From Vibrio sp. 99-8-1 (GTDB lineage Bacteria; Pseudomonadota; Gammaproteobacteria; Enterobacterales; Vibrionaceae), in contig NZ_VTXE01000027.1 in the NCBI RefSeq assembly GCF_013114595.1, positions 1 to 64,000 of the forward strand: a stretch of DNA of 64,000 nt. Reading direction: 5' to 3'. This document shows positions 33,477 to 42,996 of this stretch, piece by piece. A program made the position numbers and the translations under genes. The notes beneath the pieces are model-generated. The model saw only the letters and a program-made list of their open reading frames with translations, had not been told where the DNA came from and did not search any database. Numbering within the stretch: position 1 is the stretch's first letter; every line of letters begins with the position of its first letter.

Positions 33477-33785
33477 TAATCAGGCGCTTATTTTTTAACA
33501 GCAGAAAAATTCCGGCTTATTATCTTTAGCGTTTTTCCTTACATATTAAACCAATTAAATATAAAACTTTTATAAATATTCTTTTAAATAAAGCCCCATT
33601 CATTTAAAACAAACTTGTTTTCATTATACACCTTCAATATACTGACGATTAAATTACTCATACCAAAAGTCATTTTGTTATCACTTGGTTAATATTAAAT
33701 TAACCTTTTACCATTTATTTAACTTCGATCAATCCAGTTAATAAAATAACTTTATTTATTAACAGCATAATATAAGAGCAAGAAA
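33477..33785. other. AT-rich gap upstream of AraC gene
   Basis: About 300 bp of AT-rich DNA with A/T tracts and no coding frame. It is presumably the promoter region of the AraC gene at 33786. Confidence 0.4.
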
Positions 33786-34595
33786 ATGGAATATTCCAGA
33801 ATATGGCAAAGTGATACAGTTAAAGGTATTGAGTTACTTAGAGCATCGTTTCAGCAATTTGAGTTTTCTAAGCATTGGCATGATGAACTGGCTATTGGTG
33901 TCATTGAGCATGGTGCCGAGGGCTTACATTATCGTGGCAACAACATTATTATCCCTGAAAACCAAATCGTCGCCATTAACCCCTCCGAGGTTCATACTGG
34001 ATTTGCAGGGTGTGATTCGGGATGGTCATATCGTATGTTCTATTTCGACCCACAGATGATTCGAGCTCACTTTGAACTGGAAGAGCAGCATGTTCCTCCT
34101 TTAATCAATGCCCCCATCATCGATGATCCCTCTCTATTTCAATTGCTACAGCAATTGCACATGGCGTTGGAACAGCCCAGCTTTGACATCACCAAGGAAT
34201 CTCTGCTAACGGTAGCATTTGAAGGGTTATTTGGTCGTCATGGTAGTAAGAAAACCAATAATAAGATTTATAAAGAACAAAAGAACAATGCGCTAGTGCG
34301 AGATTACCTATTACAACACTGGCAAGACAACGTCTCTTTAGAGGCTTTAGAAGCACTAACCGGATTAAGTAAATACAAATTAATCCGAAGCTTTAACGCG
34401 CAATACGGCGTGACACCGCATCAATTTCTACTTTTAATAAAGATTAATCAGGCAAAGCGCCTCTTACAGTCCGGACAGAACTGCGCAGATACCGCATTAT
34501 CCTGTGGCTTTTTTGATCAAAGTCATCTAACTCGCAATTTTAAGCGGGCATTTGGAATTGCCCCAAAGCGCTATTCTGCTTGTTCTGCACCTTAA
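33786..34595 (+). CDS. AraC-family transcriptional regulator
   Basis: 269 aa. The N-terminal AraC-binding cupin has HWHDELAIGVIEHGAEGLHY, IPENQIVAINPSEVHTGFAG and WSYRMFYFD. The C-terminal HTH pair is SLEALEALTGLSKYKLIRSF, YGVTPHQFL, DTALSCGFFDQSHLTRNFKR and GIAPKRY. Proteins of this layout often control LysE-type exporters, but none is adjacent. It lies upstream of the cytochrome-molybdoenzyme operon across a 476-bp gap, so control of that operon is possible but unproven. Confidence 0.85.
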   Translation: MEYSRIWQSDTVKGIELLRASFQQFEFSKHWHDELAIGVIEHGAEGLHYRGNNIIIPENQIVAINPSEVHTGFAGCDSGWSYRMFYFDPQMIRAHFELEEQHVPPLINAPIIDDPSLFQLLQQLHMALEQPSFDITKESLLTVAFEGLFGRHGSKKTNNKIYKEQKNNALVRDYLLQHWQDNVSLEALEALTGLSKYKLIRSFNAQYGVTPHQFLLLIKINQAKRLLQSGQNCADTALSCGFFDQSHLTRNFKRAFGIAPKRYSACSAP

Positions 34596-35071
34596 TCATG
34601 CCGATAAATTAAAAGTTAACATCCTCCAGCCTTACTGCAAAAACACCTACTCATAAAGTATTACAGCTTAAGTAAATCAAGCTCTACAAGCGCCCCTCCT
34701 TTACATATTTACTAAATAATCAATACGTTACTACACCATCAGCACAAAATTCATAGCTAACATAACCACAATCTCTTCAACGTCACTGATCCGGAGTTGA
34801 TGACTTTACCCTTACATTCGTACATCTCATGGGCTAATACAGTACGAAACACTCAAACTGTCTCACACTTTTTTCTGCAATTTTATACAAGAAAGTTAAA
34901 AATATAATGTCTATTCTGCTGTTTTATTAAATTAAGCGAGTAATAAATATAGCAAAATAATTATCACTGATTTATTTACATGGCCACCTTTCCACTTAAA
35001 GGATAATACTTTCAAATTAATTTGGAAGCGAAATACTATTATCTAAATTTAAATAGCATCACAAAGATGAA
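34596..35071. other. Upstream region of the torC-like operon
   Basis: 476 bp with no gene. It is AT-rich near the start of the cytochrome gene. I looked for the TorR box CTGTTCATAT and saw no exact copy. Promoter position unassigned. Confidence 0.4.
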
Positions 35072-36181
35072 ATGAGAAATAGAATGCTAGCAAAATTAAA
35101 ATTGCCATCAATATTATTACTTACACTCGGAATCATTATTGGTTCTACTCTATTTATCGTGACAAAAATAACATTTGATAAAACATCTGAAACAGAGTTT
35201 TGCATCTCCTGTCACTCAATGGATAACGCCTATCAGGATTATAAAAAATCAAGCCACTTCTCCAATAAACATGGCGTAAAAGCTGAATGTTCTGATTGTC
35301 ATATCCCCCAGCAAACTATGGAGTATTTGGTTACCAAGATACGAGCGTCGAAAGACATCTATCATGAGTTCATTAGCGGAAAAATAGATACGCAGCAGAA
35401 ATACGATAGCCATAAACTCGCTATGGCAAAAACGGTATGGTCACAAATGGAAGCGAACGACTCAGCAACATGTCGATCTTGCCATGACTTTGAGCAAATG
35501 GCCCCCGAGCTACAAAAACAGGAAGCCGTCATTGCTCATGCTGGTGCAAAAACCAATAACCAAACATGTATTAACTGCCATAAAGGCATCGCCCACACGC
35601 TTCCTAAGCCAAAAACCAACACTATTTCTATCTTAGACGCAGATATAAATGATCAGGTATACACCACCAAAATCATTCAACTACACAACAGTGATCAGTT
35701 GGAGAAATCGCGAGCAAAAGTGTTACCCCTAACAAAACTCACGATCATCAAAAAGCAGCAAGACAGAGTATACGTTGCCATAACAGGGTGGAAAGAAGCG
35801 CGAAAGAACGTTCTTTATAGCGAGAAAGGACAGCGCATTGCCTCTGCAACCTTACGTGGCATTTCAAACATAGACGACTTAGGCGAGAACTATCAAGACC
35901 CAATCAGCCTCAATCCATGGAAGAAAATTCAGATCCACGGTTGGCTAAAAGAGACACCTATCGTTACTGATGTTAACCCCATCTGGGACAACCTTAAGTT
36001 TGCCTACGACAGTAAATGCGGCCAGTGCCACTTAAAAGTGGAAGAAGCTCATTTCTCTGCCAATGACTGGCCGGCTCAATTTATGGGCATGGCTAAACAA
36101 GCAAAACTCTCTAAAGACGAAACCCAAGCAATGCTGAAGTATTTGCAATATCACTCTTCAACCTTTGTAAAACATAATTAA
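35072..36181 (+). CDS. TorC/TorY-like pentahaem cytochrome c (NapC/NirT family)
   Basis: A membrane-anchored quinol dehydrogenase (369 aa) feeding electrons to a periplasmic reductase. An N-terminal anchor (LKLPSILLLTLGIIIGSTLF) is followed by four c-haem sites CISCH (44-48), CSDCH (73-77), CRSCH (134-138) and CINCH (166-170). A C-terminal domain carries the fifth, CGQCH (316-320). Four NapC-like haems plus a distal monohaem domain is the TorC/TorY plan (about 366-390 aa). It lies 20 bp before the molybdoenzyme gene. Start uncertain between ATG 35072 and 35084. Confidence 0.9.
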   Translation: MRNRMLAKLKLPSILLLTLGIIIGSTLFIVTKITFDKTSETEFCISCHSMDNAYQDYKKSSHFSNKHGVKAECSDCHIPQQTMEYLVTKIRASKDIYHEFISGKIDTQQKYDSHKLAMAKTVWSQMEANDSATCRSCHDFEQMAPELQKQEAVIAHAGAKTNNQTCINCHKGIAHTLPKPKTNTISILDADINDQVYTTKIIQLHNSDQLEKSRAKVLPLTKLTIIKKQQDRVYVAITGWKEARKNVLYSEKGQRIASATLRGISNIDDLGENYQDPISLNPWKKIQIHGWLKETPIVTDVNPIWDNLKFAYDSKCGQCHLKVEEAHFSANDWPAQFMGMAKQAKLSKDETQAMLKYLQYHSSTFVKHN

Positions 36182-36201
36182 TAGATCTAAACGGAGCGAC
36201 A

Positions 36202-38628
36202 ATGAATTTTTCTAGACGTGATTTTTTAAAGTCTGCAGGCTTAACTGGTACTGCAGCACTGGCTACTCAATTAAGCCCCCTTGCCATGGCTGCACAGCAA
36301 GACCCTTCGCTTAAAAAGAAACTTACTGCCTCTAAATTTGGTGCCTTTGAAGCAACAGTAAAAAATGGCAGCATAAACACCGTGACCCCATTTGGTAAAG
36401 ATGCTAGTCCGGTAGATTTAGTAGAACACGCATTTCGTATCATCGACAACCCATCACGAATCAAGAAACCTATGGTTCGTAAAGGGTTCTTAACGGGAGA
36501 CAACACAACCCGTGGCAACAATGAGTTTGTAGAAATCAGCTGGGATCAAGCTATCGATATTCTTTATCAACAACTTGAGAACACTCAGCAAAAATACGGT
36601 CCGTCGGGCATTTATGCGCACTCGTCATGGGGACCGATAGGACAACTGGGCAGTTGTAGCAACACCATGAAACGTGCGTTGAACCTTCATGGCAAAGTAC
36701 TGAGCTCTTCGGGTTATTACTCTACCGCGGCAGCGCAATCCATTCTACCTGAAGTGGTTGGTGATATTGAGGTCTACTCAATGCAAACCAGCTTAGAGTA
36801 TGTTGCCGAAGAGACTGAAATATTAGTCCTTTGGGCTTGTGACCCCCTTAAAAACCTTAAGATTGGCTTCAGTGTTCCTGACCACTCGCCATACCAATAT
36901 TGGGATAAGATAAAAGAGAAAGTCGCCGCAGGTAAAATGCGCGTCATCTCCATTGACCCTGTAGAGTCGCACACTCAAAAACACTTAGGAGGAGAGCAAC
37001 TTGCCATTAATCCACAAACCGATGTGGCCTTAATGATGGGTATCTGTCACACCTTGTTGTCCACCGGAGATATAAACCAAGAGTTTATCGACGACTATAC
37101 CGATGGCAGTGACCAGTTCTTCGCTTACCTAAACGGTGACCATGATGGAGTAGCAAAAACCGCTAGCTGGGCAGCAGATATTTGTGGCATCGATGAGAAA
37201 ATCATCAAGACACTCGCCAAACAGATGGCCGACAAACGCACACTGATCTCATCGGGTTGGGCAGGACAACGAGCGGATCATGGCGAACAGTACTGCTGGT
37301 CAATTGTCGCACTCGCTTCTATGCTGGGAGACATAGGCTTACCCGGCGGTGGTTTTTCCTTTGGTTATATCTATAACGATGCAGGCGCACCTTACTCTAA
37401 TGGTGCTCGTATGGGGTCACTATCTGCCTCTATCAAAGGCTCAGTGCCAATCCACAATAAAGAGTATACAAGTACGCCATATTTCCCAACGTCACGCATT
37501 GTTGACGTAATAGAAAACCCGGGCTTAAAAACTACCTACAAGGGAAAAGAGATCACTTATCCTGATTTGAAAACCTTAGTGGTATCAGGTGCTAACCCAT
37601 TCTCTACCCACCAAGATATTAACCGTCTTGTTGAAGCAGTAAACCGTCTCGATTTCTTAGTCACTATTGATAATCAGTGGACGGCAACTTGTCGTTACTC
37701 AGATCTTGTCCTGCCTTGTACCACTATTTATGAGCGCGATGAGCTCGTCTCCTTCGGTAACGCAACAAACCGTGGTGTCATTGGCTTGAAAAAACTGGTT
37801 GAGCCAATGTATGAAGCCAAAGATGATTATGATATCTGGCGATTGTTCAGTGCCAAAATGGGCAGAGAAAAAGAGTATACTGGTGGCAAAAGCAATCTTC
37901 AATGGCTGAAATCATTCTACGATAAAGCACGCGAAGAGAATGGCAAAAATGGCATTACGATGCCAACGTTTGAAAATTTCTGGGTTCAAGACTCTGCCTA
38001 TTTTGAATACTCAGGTCAAAACACCTTTGTGCGCCATGCAGAGTTCCGCGACGATCCTGATCTTAATGGCTTGTCGACAGAGTCAGGGCTTATTCAACTG
38101 TTCTCGCAGAAAGTCGCTAACGCGGGTTTAGCCGACTGTACTGCTTATCCTAGCTGGATTGAGCCAACAGATTGGACAGCACGTCGTTCTGGTAAGTATC
38201 TGCACCTAGTTACTTTGCACCCACAAAATCGACTTCACTCTCAACTTTGTGGCGTTAAAGAGCTTCGTGATGCGACGAATTCCAATGAGCATGAACCGCT
38301 GTGGATTAACCCAGCAGACGCCAAAGTACACGGGATTAAGAATGGCGATATTGTCGAAACTTATAATGGCAAAGGAAAAGTACTGCTTGGCGCCATAGTG
38401 TCGGAGAAAGTAAGACAAGGTGTAGTCGCAAGCCAAGAAGGGGGTTGGTACTCTCCTGAAGGTGAATCTTGTCTATACGGAAATGCCAATGTATTAACTA
38501 ACGACCGTGGCACGTCCTCTTGGGGACAAGGCCCGACGGCACAAACATGTTTGGTTTCCATCAAGAAGTATCAAGGTAAAAAACCGACCATTGATTGCTT
38601 CAATGGCCCCGTCATTGTTAAAAGCTAA
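36202..38628 (+). CDS. TorA/TorZ-type molybdopterin N-/S-oxide reductase
   Basis: A periplasmic terminal reductase (808 aa) of the DMSO-reductase type II-like TorA/DorA/BisC clade. The Tat signal is SRRDFLKSAGLTGTAALATQ. The Mo-ligand Ser lies in the segment GYYSTAAAQSILPEVVG, matching TorA GDYSTGAAQ. Other family blocks are IDPVESHTQKHLGGEQ, GLPGGGFSFGYIYNDAGAP, IDNQWTATCRYSDLVLP, PQNRLHSQLCG and WGQGPTAQTCLVSI. The length is closer to TorZ (809) than TorA (848). It reduces TMAO and/or related oxides using electrons from the adjacent pentahaem protein. No TorD chaperone gene is adjacent. Confidence 0.92.
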   Translation: MNFSRRDFLKSAGLTGTAALATQLSPLAMAAQQDPSLKKKLTASKFGAFEATVKNGSINTVTPFGKDASPVDLVEHAFRIIDNPSRIKKPMVRKGFLTGDNTTRGNNEFVEISWDQAIDILYQQLENTQQKYGPSGIYAHSSWGPIGQLGSCSNTMKRALNLHGKVLSSSGYYSTAAAQSILPEVVGDIEVYSMQTSLEYVAEETEILVLWACDPLKNLKIGFSVPDHSPYQYWDKIKEKVAAGKMRVISIDPVESHTQKHLGGEQLAINPQTDVALMMGICHTLLSTGDINQEFIDDYTDGSDQFFAYLNGDHDGVAKTASWAADICGIDEKIIKTLAKQMADKRTLISSGWAGQRADHGEQYCWSIVALASMLGDIGLPGGGFSFGYIYNDAGAPYSNGARMGSLSASIKGSVPIHNKEYTSTPYFPTSRIVDVIENPGLKTTYKGKEITYPDLKTLVVSGANPFSTHQDINRLVEAVNRLDFLVTIDNQWTATCRYSDLVLPCTTIYERDELVSFGNATNRGVIGLKKLVEPMYEAKDDYDIWRLFSAKMGREKEYTGGKSNLQWLKSFYDKAREENGKNGITMPTFENFWVQDSAYFEYSGQNTFVRHAEFRDDPDLNGLSTESGLIQLFSQKVANAGLADCTAYPSWIEPTDWTARRSGKYLHLVTLHPQNRLHSQLCGVKELRDATNSNEHEPLWINPADAKVHGIKNGDIVETYNGKGKVLLGAIVSEKVRQGVVASQEGGWYSPEGESCLYGNANVLTNDRGTSSWGQGPTAQTCLVSIKKYQGKKPTIDCFNGPVIVKS

Positions 38629-38667
38629 TAGAGTCAACGATTAACTCAAACTCACTTCTGTCTACTC

Positions 38668-38699
38668 ATAACCACCTTGCTATAAAGTGAGGTGGTTTA
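38668..38699 (+). terminator. Hairpin after the reductase gene
   Basis: An AACCACCT/AGGTGGTT stem with a 12-nt loop, 41 bp past the stop. The T-run is weak. Confidence 0.55.
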
Positions 38700-38804
38700 A
38701 AGATAGAAACATTGTCACTATGGCCACATTACGTGGTCATATTTATGGTAAGCACAGTAACAAAAAAGATAACCATCTGTATGATGTTCACCGTTCAATA
38801 TAAC

Positions 38805-39788
38805 TTAATCCACCAGCGTGGCGCTTTTGTGGATCGAAGGAGGGAGCACCAACCCCCATTTAAGCAACTGAGAGCGACTAAATATAAATTGTCCTCGCCC
38901 GCCGATCGTTGGACGCACACGGGATCCACTCTCCTGCAACATATCTAGTGCGATATCACCCGCTAATTGCCCTTCTTGATAACCAAATACAACGTAACCG
39001 CCAACGTTTTTATCCTTCCCTACAGAAAAGTCCCAAAAGCCAAATGAGGGGACAGGAGTATGCTGAGAGGTCCATTTAATCACATCATCTTCTGACACAT
39101 GAAGGCCGTTCGCGTCGATCAAGGTATGATAAAGCCCAACAAATACGGCGTCATAACCCTCTATTTTTGTCTTTAATACCCGTTCTTTCCAAGACTCAAA
39201 CTCCCGTACGCTTTTAACATCTATTTGCACGTTCGCTCGTAGCACTGAGGTTTTGCCCTTAAACACATCTTGTATTAGCACATCGCTTGTTCTGCTTTGA
39301 TCAAGCAGCAATAGCACATGGCTAACAGGCATAAACTTCTTAAGCATAATCATAGAACGCATTAATAATGGCCGTTCTAACACTCCAGAAAAGTTCTTTG
39401 CATCAGCAATTTTATAGCTACGAGGGTTGTCATTTACTCCAAGGTAAACCACTGGCGTATCGGTTGTTAGAAGCTTATCAGACATATACTTGACGGCATT
39501 GTCATCCGCCAGTATCACTAATTGAGGAGAAATGTTGTTATACAGTGCCCAAGCTTTATCGGCTTGATTCTGGTATTGAGATTCCGCTAGCCGTTTTGTA
39601 TCCATTTGAAAAAAGACCAACTCATGCAAGTCACCCAATTTCTCTTTTAATCCTTTGGTATAGCTTTTAACCCAAGGATGATCGCTATGATAGCTGTCTA
39701 TAACCAATATAGTGCCAGCTTGCGAGCTTAGCGCAAACAACATCAAAAATACTATCAAGCAGCGATTTATTATCATGCAGATTCTCAT
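38805..39788 (-). CDS. ABC-type periplasmic substrate-binding protein (COG2984-like)
   Basis: 327 aa with a signal peptide (RCLIVFLMLFALSSQAG). The mature start ILVIDSYHSDHPWVKSYTKG and the core LVILADDNAVKYMSDKL, VYLGVNDNPRSYKIADAKNF and GFWDFSVGKDKNVGGYVVFG place it in the ABC_sub_bind/DUF-type binding proteins of the COG2984 group. No ABC permease is nearby. Its position, convergent to the TorCA-like operon, recalls periplasmic sensors such as TorT, but a signalling link is only inference. Start could be at residue 5. Confidence 0.7.
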   Translation of the reverse strand: MRICMIINRCLIVFLMLFALSSQAGTILVIDSYHSDHPWVKSYTKGLKEKLGDLHELVFFQMDTKRLAESQYQNQADKAWALYNNISPQLVILADDNAVKYMSDKLLTTDTPVVYLGVNDNPRSYKIADAKNFSGVLERPLLMRSMIMLKKFMPVSHVLLLLDQSRTSDVLIQDVFKGKTSVLRANVQIDVKSVREFESWKERVLKTKIEGYDAVFVGLYHTLIDANGLHVSEDDVIKWTSQHTPVPSFGFWDFSVGKDKNVGGYVVFGYQEGQLAGDIALDMLQESGSRVRPTIGGRGQFIFSRSQLLKWGLVLPPSIHKSATLVD

Positions 39789-39883
39789 ACCTACTGCGGA
39801 CAGAGCAGTTTAGTATTTATACTCTATTGTTGACAAAATGATAACAAAACATGTCAAATACTTTAAAAAAGTAGAATCCCACC

Positions 39884-40855
39884 TCAGTTAACCACGTTTT
39901 TTGCTTTCCCCTGTAAATAACAGTCAATATTATCAGCGACCATGGCCGTGATTCGCTTTCTTGCGTCCAAAGTCGCCCACGCAATATGGGGCGTTATAAT
40001 ACAGTTTTGACAGGACAGTAACGGGTTATCCTCCATAGGCGGTTCTTGCTGTAGAGTATCCAATGCGGCTGCTGCAATAACGCCTTGGTTCAATGCATTC
40101 GCCAATGCACTTTCAACCACCAGTTGACCTCTCGCGGTATTGATAAATAAAGCACTACTCTTCATTTTTTTAAACATCTGCTCATCGAACATATTCTCTG
40201 TTTCAGGGAAGACCGGACAATGTACTGAAACAATATCGGAGTCCGCTAACAGACGGTCAAGATCGACCTGCTCAGCACCATCTATTGACGACGACTTGGG
40301 CGTGCGATTATAAGCCAGCACATTCATTTTAAACACGGATGCAATCTCTGCCACTCGTTGCCCTATTCTGCCAAAACCAACTATGCCAATCGTTTTACCC
40401 GCCAACTCCATTTGTGGAAATGGCGTGTATGTCCACTCTTGCCTGCGAGTCCAGCCAAGCTGCTCCCTGACATCTTGACTGGTCAGCTCCACTTTCCTTA
40501 TTAGGTTAAAGATCAGAGCGAACACCATCTCAGCCACTGTGTCGGTACCATAGGCAGGGACGTTAACGACATTAATATTCTTTTCTCTGGCATAACGGTA
40601 ATCCACCACGTTATAACCCGTCGCTAACACACCTATGTATTCCAGATCGGGACAGGCGTCGATGACAGCTTTGCTAATCGCCACTTTATTGGTTAATAAA
40701 ATATGTGCCGATTGGGCTCTCGTAATAACTTGCTCAACATCTTGTTCTGTATTGTTGTAACAAGTAAAGTCCCCTAACTTTTCAAGCGCCCCCCAAGGAT
40801 TGTCTCCTGGGTTTAACGTTTCTCCATCTAGACACACGATTTTCTTCTTGGCCAT
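39884..40855 (-). CDS. D-2-hydroxyacid dehydrogenase (NAD-dependent)
   Basis: 323 aa from ATG 40855 (AGGATG well placed; the ATG 9 bp earlier overlaps it). The family hallmarks are GTDTVAEMVFALIFNLIRK, the Rossmann motif GIVGFGRIGQRVAEIASVFK, DIVSVHCPVFPETENMFD, NTARGQLVVE (Arg) and the Asp/His-bearing ALDTLQQEPP and ITPHIAWAT. It reduces 2-oxoacids such as glyoxylate or hydroxypyruvate. It is monocistronic and divergent from the PTS EIIB gene. The specific substrate is not determinable. Confidence 0.9.
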   Translation of the reverse strand: MAKKKIVCLDGETLNPGDNPWGALEKLGDFTCYNNTEQDVEQVITRAQSAHILLTNKVAISKAVIDACPDLEYIGVLATGYNVVDYRYAREKNINVVNVPAYGTDTVAEMVFALIFNLIRKVELTSQDVREQLGWTRRQEWTYTPFPQMELAGKTIGIVGFGRIGQRVAEIASVFKMNVLAYNRTPKSSSIDGAEQVDLDRLLADSDIVSVHCPVFPETENMFDEQMFKKMKSSALFINTARGQLVVESALANALNQGVIAAAALDTLQQEPPMEDNPLLSCQNCIITPHIAWATLDARKRITAMVADNIDCYLQGKAKNVVN

Positions 40856-41006
40856 GACTGTCATCCTATCTATTTTCCCTTAGCTGGAACTCTGGTTACG
40901 TTAACGTCTACGCTACCACGCTTACTATTCTCTGAACACCTTAAAGTACTATCGCACCACGGTGAGGTTTGAGGTAGAATCTATATCCATATTCTCTCAA
41001 CTGTTC

Positions 41007-41318
41007 ATGACTCAAATGAAAATTGTCGCCGTTACTGCTTGTCCTACCGGAATTGCCCACACCTACATGGCTGCAGATGTATTACGTAAAGAAGCCGCTA
41101 AAAGAAACATCCAGATTAAAGTAGAAACACAAGGAGCGATGGGAATAGAAAATCAACTGCAAGCCGCTGATATTGCTCATGCCGATATTGTGCTTATCGT
41201 CTCCGATATTGAAATTGAACACAGAGCACGCTTCACCGGAAGTAAAATCCATTGTGTCACCATAGAGGAAGTTCTAACGGATGCCGCGACCGTTATCGCT
41301 CGATGTCAGCAGTTGTAG
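41007..41318 (+). CDS. PTS fructose-type EIIB protein (FrwB/FrvB-like)
   Basis: A single-domain phosphotransferase (103 aa from ATG 41007; the open frame continues upstream to a GTG without conserved sequence). The active Cys is in VAVTACPTGIAHTYMAAD and the fructose-EIIB signature ends ETQGAMGIE. It is phosphorylated by EIIA and passes phosphate to a sugar in EIIC. The next gene is an EIIA-like protein 12 bp away, so the two form a unit. In V. cholerae a similar EIIB lies beside the AraC/EIIABC/ManA block. Confidence 0.85.
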   Translation: MTQMKIVAVTACPTGIAHTYMAADVLRKEAAKRNIQIKVETQGAMGIENQLQAADIAHADIVLIVSDIEIEHRARFTGSKIHCVTIEEVLTDAATVIARCQQL

Positions 41319-41330
41319 CTGTCAAACACA

Positions 41331-42116
41331 ATGAGAATTGAACGTAGAATAACCTTTATCATCGGCACTGAAGGTTTCGCTTCATGGAAATTAAACAGAT
41401 TAAATACATTATCTGGTTACTTTCGCTCCGTGGTGATATTGAAAAACATTTCTACAGGTAAAAGCTGCAATGTTAACCACACACTGCAAGTTCTTAGCCT
41501 TGGCAGCAAAAATAATCATTTATGCCAACTATGGATAGAAGGCTCTGACGCCGAATTAGCTTGTATGATACTGACTGATTTTATTGCCGATGAGTTTGAA
41601 ATCGTCAATACCTCTCATCGACGAGCAACCCAGCATAGCTATTCGGTCATTGATAACCACGCCACTTTCCAACTGGATTTTCCACTCAGCTATCACTATG
41701 CCGAGATGGCACAAGACCCTGCTCCCGCCAAACACGCCGTACTGTCTAAAATAAGCTCTATGCTTGATCAAACTAACGCTCAGTTGATTTTTGAGGCGAT
41801 GTTAACAAGAGAGGGAATCTCCTCCACATGCGTTGGCCAAGGGATAGCATTGCCACATATCATGACTGCGCATGCTAAACAGGCGTCCGTTGCGGTCATT
41901 CACTCCAAAACAGACATAGATTGGCACTCCGCTAGAGGTGATGTGAATATAGTTATCGCCATGATGCTGCCAGATCCGGCACCAATGCCATTAATAAAAG
42001 CGTTCACGCAGTTATCTAGAGCTTTGGTAGACGACCAGTTTTGCAACTTAGTCGCGACCACCGTAGAGCCTGAAGCGTTAAAAGCGTTTCTGCTGCATAA
42101 AATGGCCTTTAGTTAA
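41331..42116 (+). CDS. Fusion of degenerate HPr-like domain and fructose-type EIIA
   Basis: 261 aa. Residues 10-95 align with HPr (KLNRLNTLSGYFRSVVILKN, QVLSLGSKNNHLCQLWIEGS, DAELACMILTDFIADEF). The phosphorylatable His of HPr (GLHTRP) is replaced: the text is GFASWKLNRL, so no active histidine is present there. Residues 130-258 are PTS-EIIA-2 with the active-site His176 in GQGIALPHIMTAHAK. The protein resembles FruB-type fusions but in another order and with a dead HPr, so it is probably regulatory or takes phosphate from another HPr. It forms an operon with the EIIB gene. Confidence 0.75.
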   Translation: MRIERRITFIIGTEGFASWKLNRLNTLSGYFRSVVILKNISTGKSCNVNHTLQVLSLGSKNNHLCQLWIEGSDAELACMILTDFIADEFEIVNTSHRRATQHSYSVIDNHATFQLDFPLSYHYAEMAQDPAPAKHAVLSKISSMLDQTNAQLIFEAMLTREGISSTCVGQGIALPHIMTAHAKQASVAVIHSKTDIDWHSARGDVNIVIAMMLPDPAPMPLIKAFTQLSRALVDDQFCNLVATTVEPEALKAFLLHKMAFS

Positions 42117-42150
42117 CCCTCTCATAGTTAATCCTCTCAAGCCGTCACTA

Positions 42151-42996
42151 CTACTCTCTTGCTCTATACTCACTTGGCGTCAGCCCCGTTTTATTTTTAA
42201 ACACTCTAAAAAAGTAGTTCACATCCTGAAAGCCACAGCGCATAGCCACTTCGTTTAGCCTAAAGCTATACCGCTTCAACATGAATTTCGCTCTATCAAT
42301 CCTTACCCAAGTAATATAGTCCGCCAGCGTCATATGACCTTTTTGTCTGAATAAACGGGATAAATGGTTAGGTGAAATATTGAAACGAGCAGCGATGCTT
42401 GAGCGTGTAATTGTGCGATGAAAGTTCTCCTGAATGTGGATACAGATGCCTTGGTACAAAGATTCACTACGTATTGATCCGGTATGTTCTGGATCCGTCA
42501 ACATAGAATTACTGTAACTCATCAAGGCAGCCAATAGATGTTCATCCATCGGGCTTTTCTGAGATTCTCTTCCCAGTGCATTAAGTGCTTGTAATATATG
42601 GTCCACCGCGTGACCAGTTCTGGTTTGAATACTGTGTTTTTTTATGTCCGAAAAGCTGGCACTCTCTTTCTGTTTACTCACTAGGCTAAAACCCAATTGT
42701 CTACGACCAAACAACAGACTTAACACGGAACATTCCGTTTCCCAGTTTGGTTTATTCCAACAGTTAGGCGGAATATACAGCGCATCTCCAGCCAGTATGC
42801 TGACGTCAATAATTCCATTCTCAGCGTCTTCTATTTGATTAAGGTACTCCCCCGACACGACCAACTCTAACCTTGGGAAGTTAACTTGGTAGCTAAACTG
42901 CGGCGGAGTAACGTTGTCTCCTGCAAACCAAATACGATTGAACTGAGCACGTTCAGACAACAGTGTTTCCAATAGATTTTGAAATAATAGGCTCAT
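42151..42996 (-). CDS. AraC-family regulator of the PTS block
   Basis: 281 aa. The C-terminal HTH pair reads RSSIAARFNISPNHLSRLFR, KGHMTLADYITWVRIDRAKF, RLNEVAMRCGFQDVNYFFRV and GLTPSEYR. The N-terminal sensor has VSGEYLNQIEDAENG and DALYIPPNCWNKPNW. It sits between the EIIB/EIIA pair and EIIABC and is divergent from EIIABC, so it probably activates the mannose/fructose PTS genes. Confidence 0.85.
   Translation of the reverse strand: MSLLFQNLLETLLSERAQFNRIWFAGDNVTPPQFSYQVNFPRLELVVSGEYLNQIEDAENGIIDVSILAGDALYIPPNCWNKPNWETECSVLSLLFGRRQLGFSLVSKQKESASFSDIKKHSIQTRTGHAVDHILQALNALGRESQKSPMDEHLLAALMSYSNSMLTDPEHTGSIRSESLYQGICIHIQENFHRTITRSSIAARFNISPNHLSRLFRQKGHMTLADYITWVRIDRAKFMLKRYSFRLNEVAMRCGFQDVNYFFRVFKNKTGLTPSEYRARE

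Noticed and set aside
34596..35071. TorR box upstream of the torC-like gene
   Set aside because: No convincing CTGTTCATAT decamer was found. Not reported as a feature.
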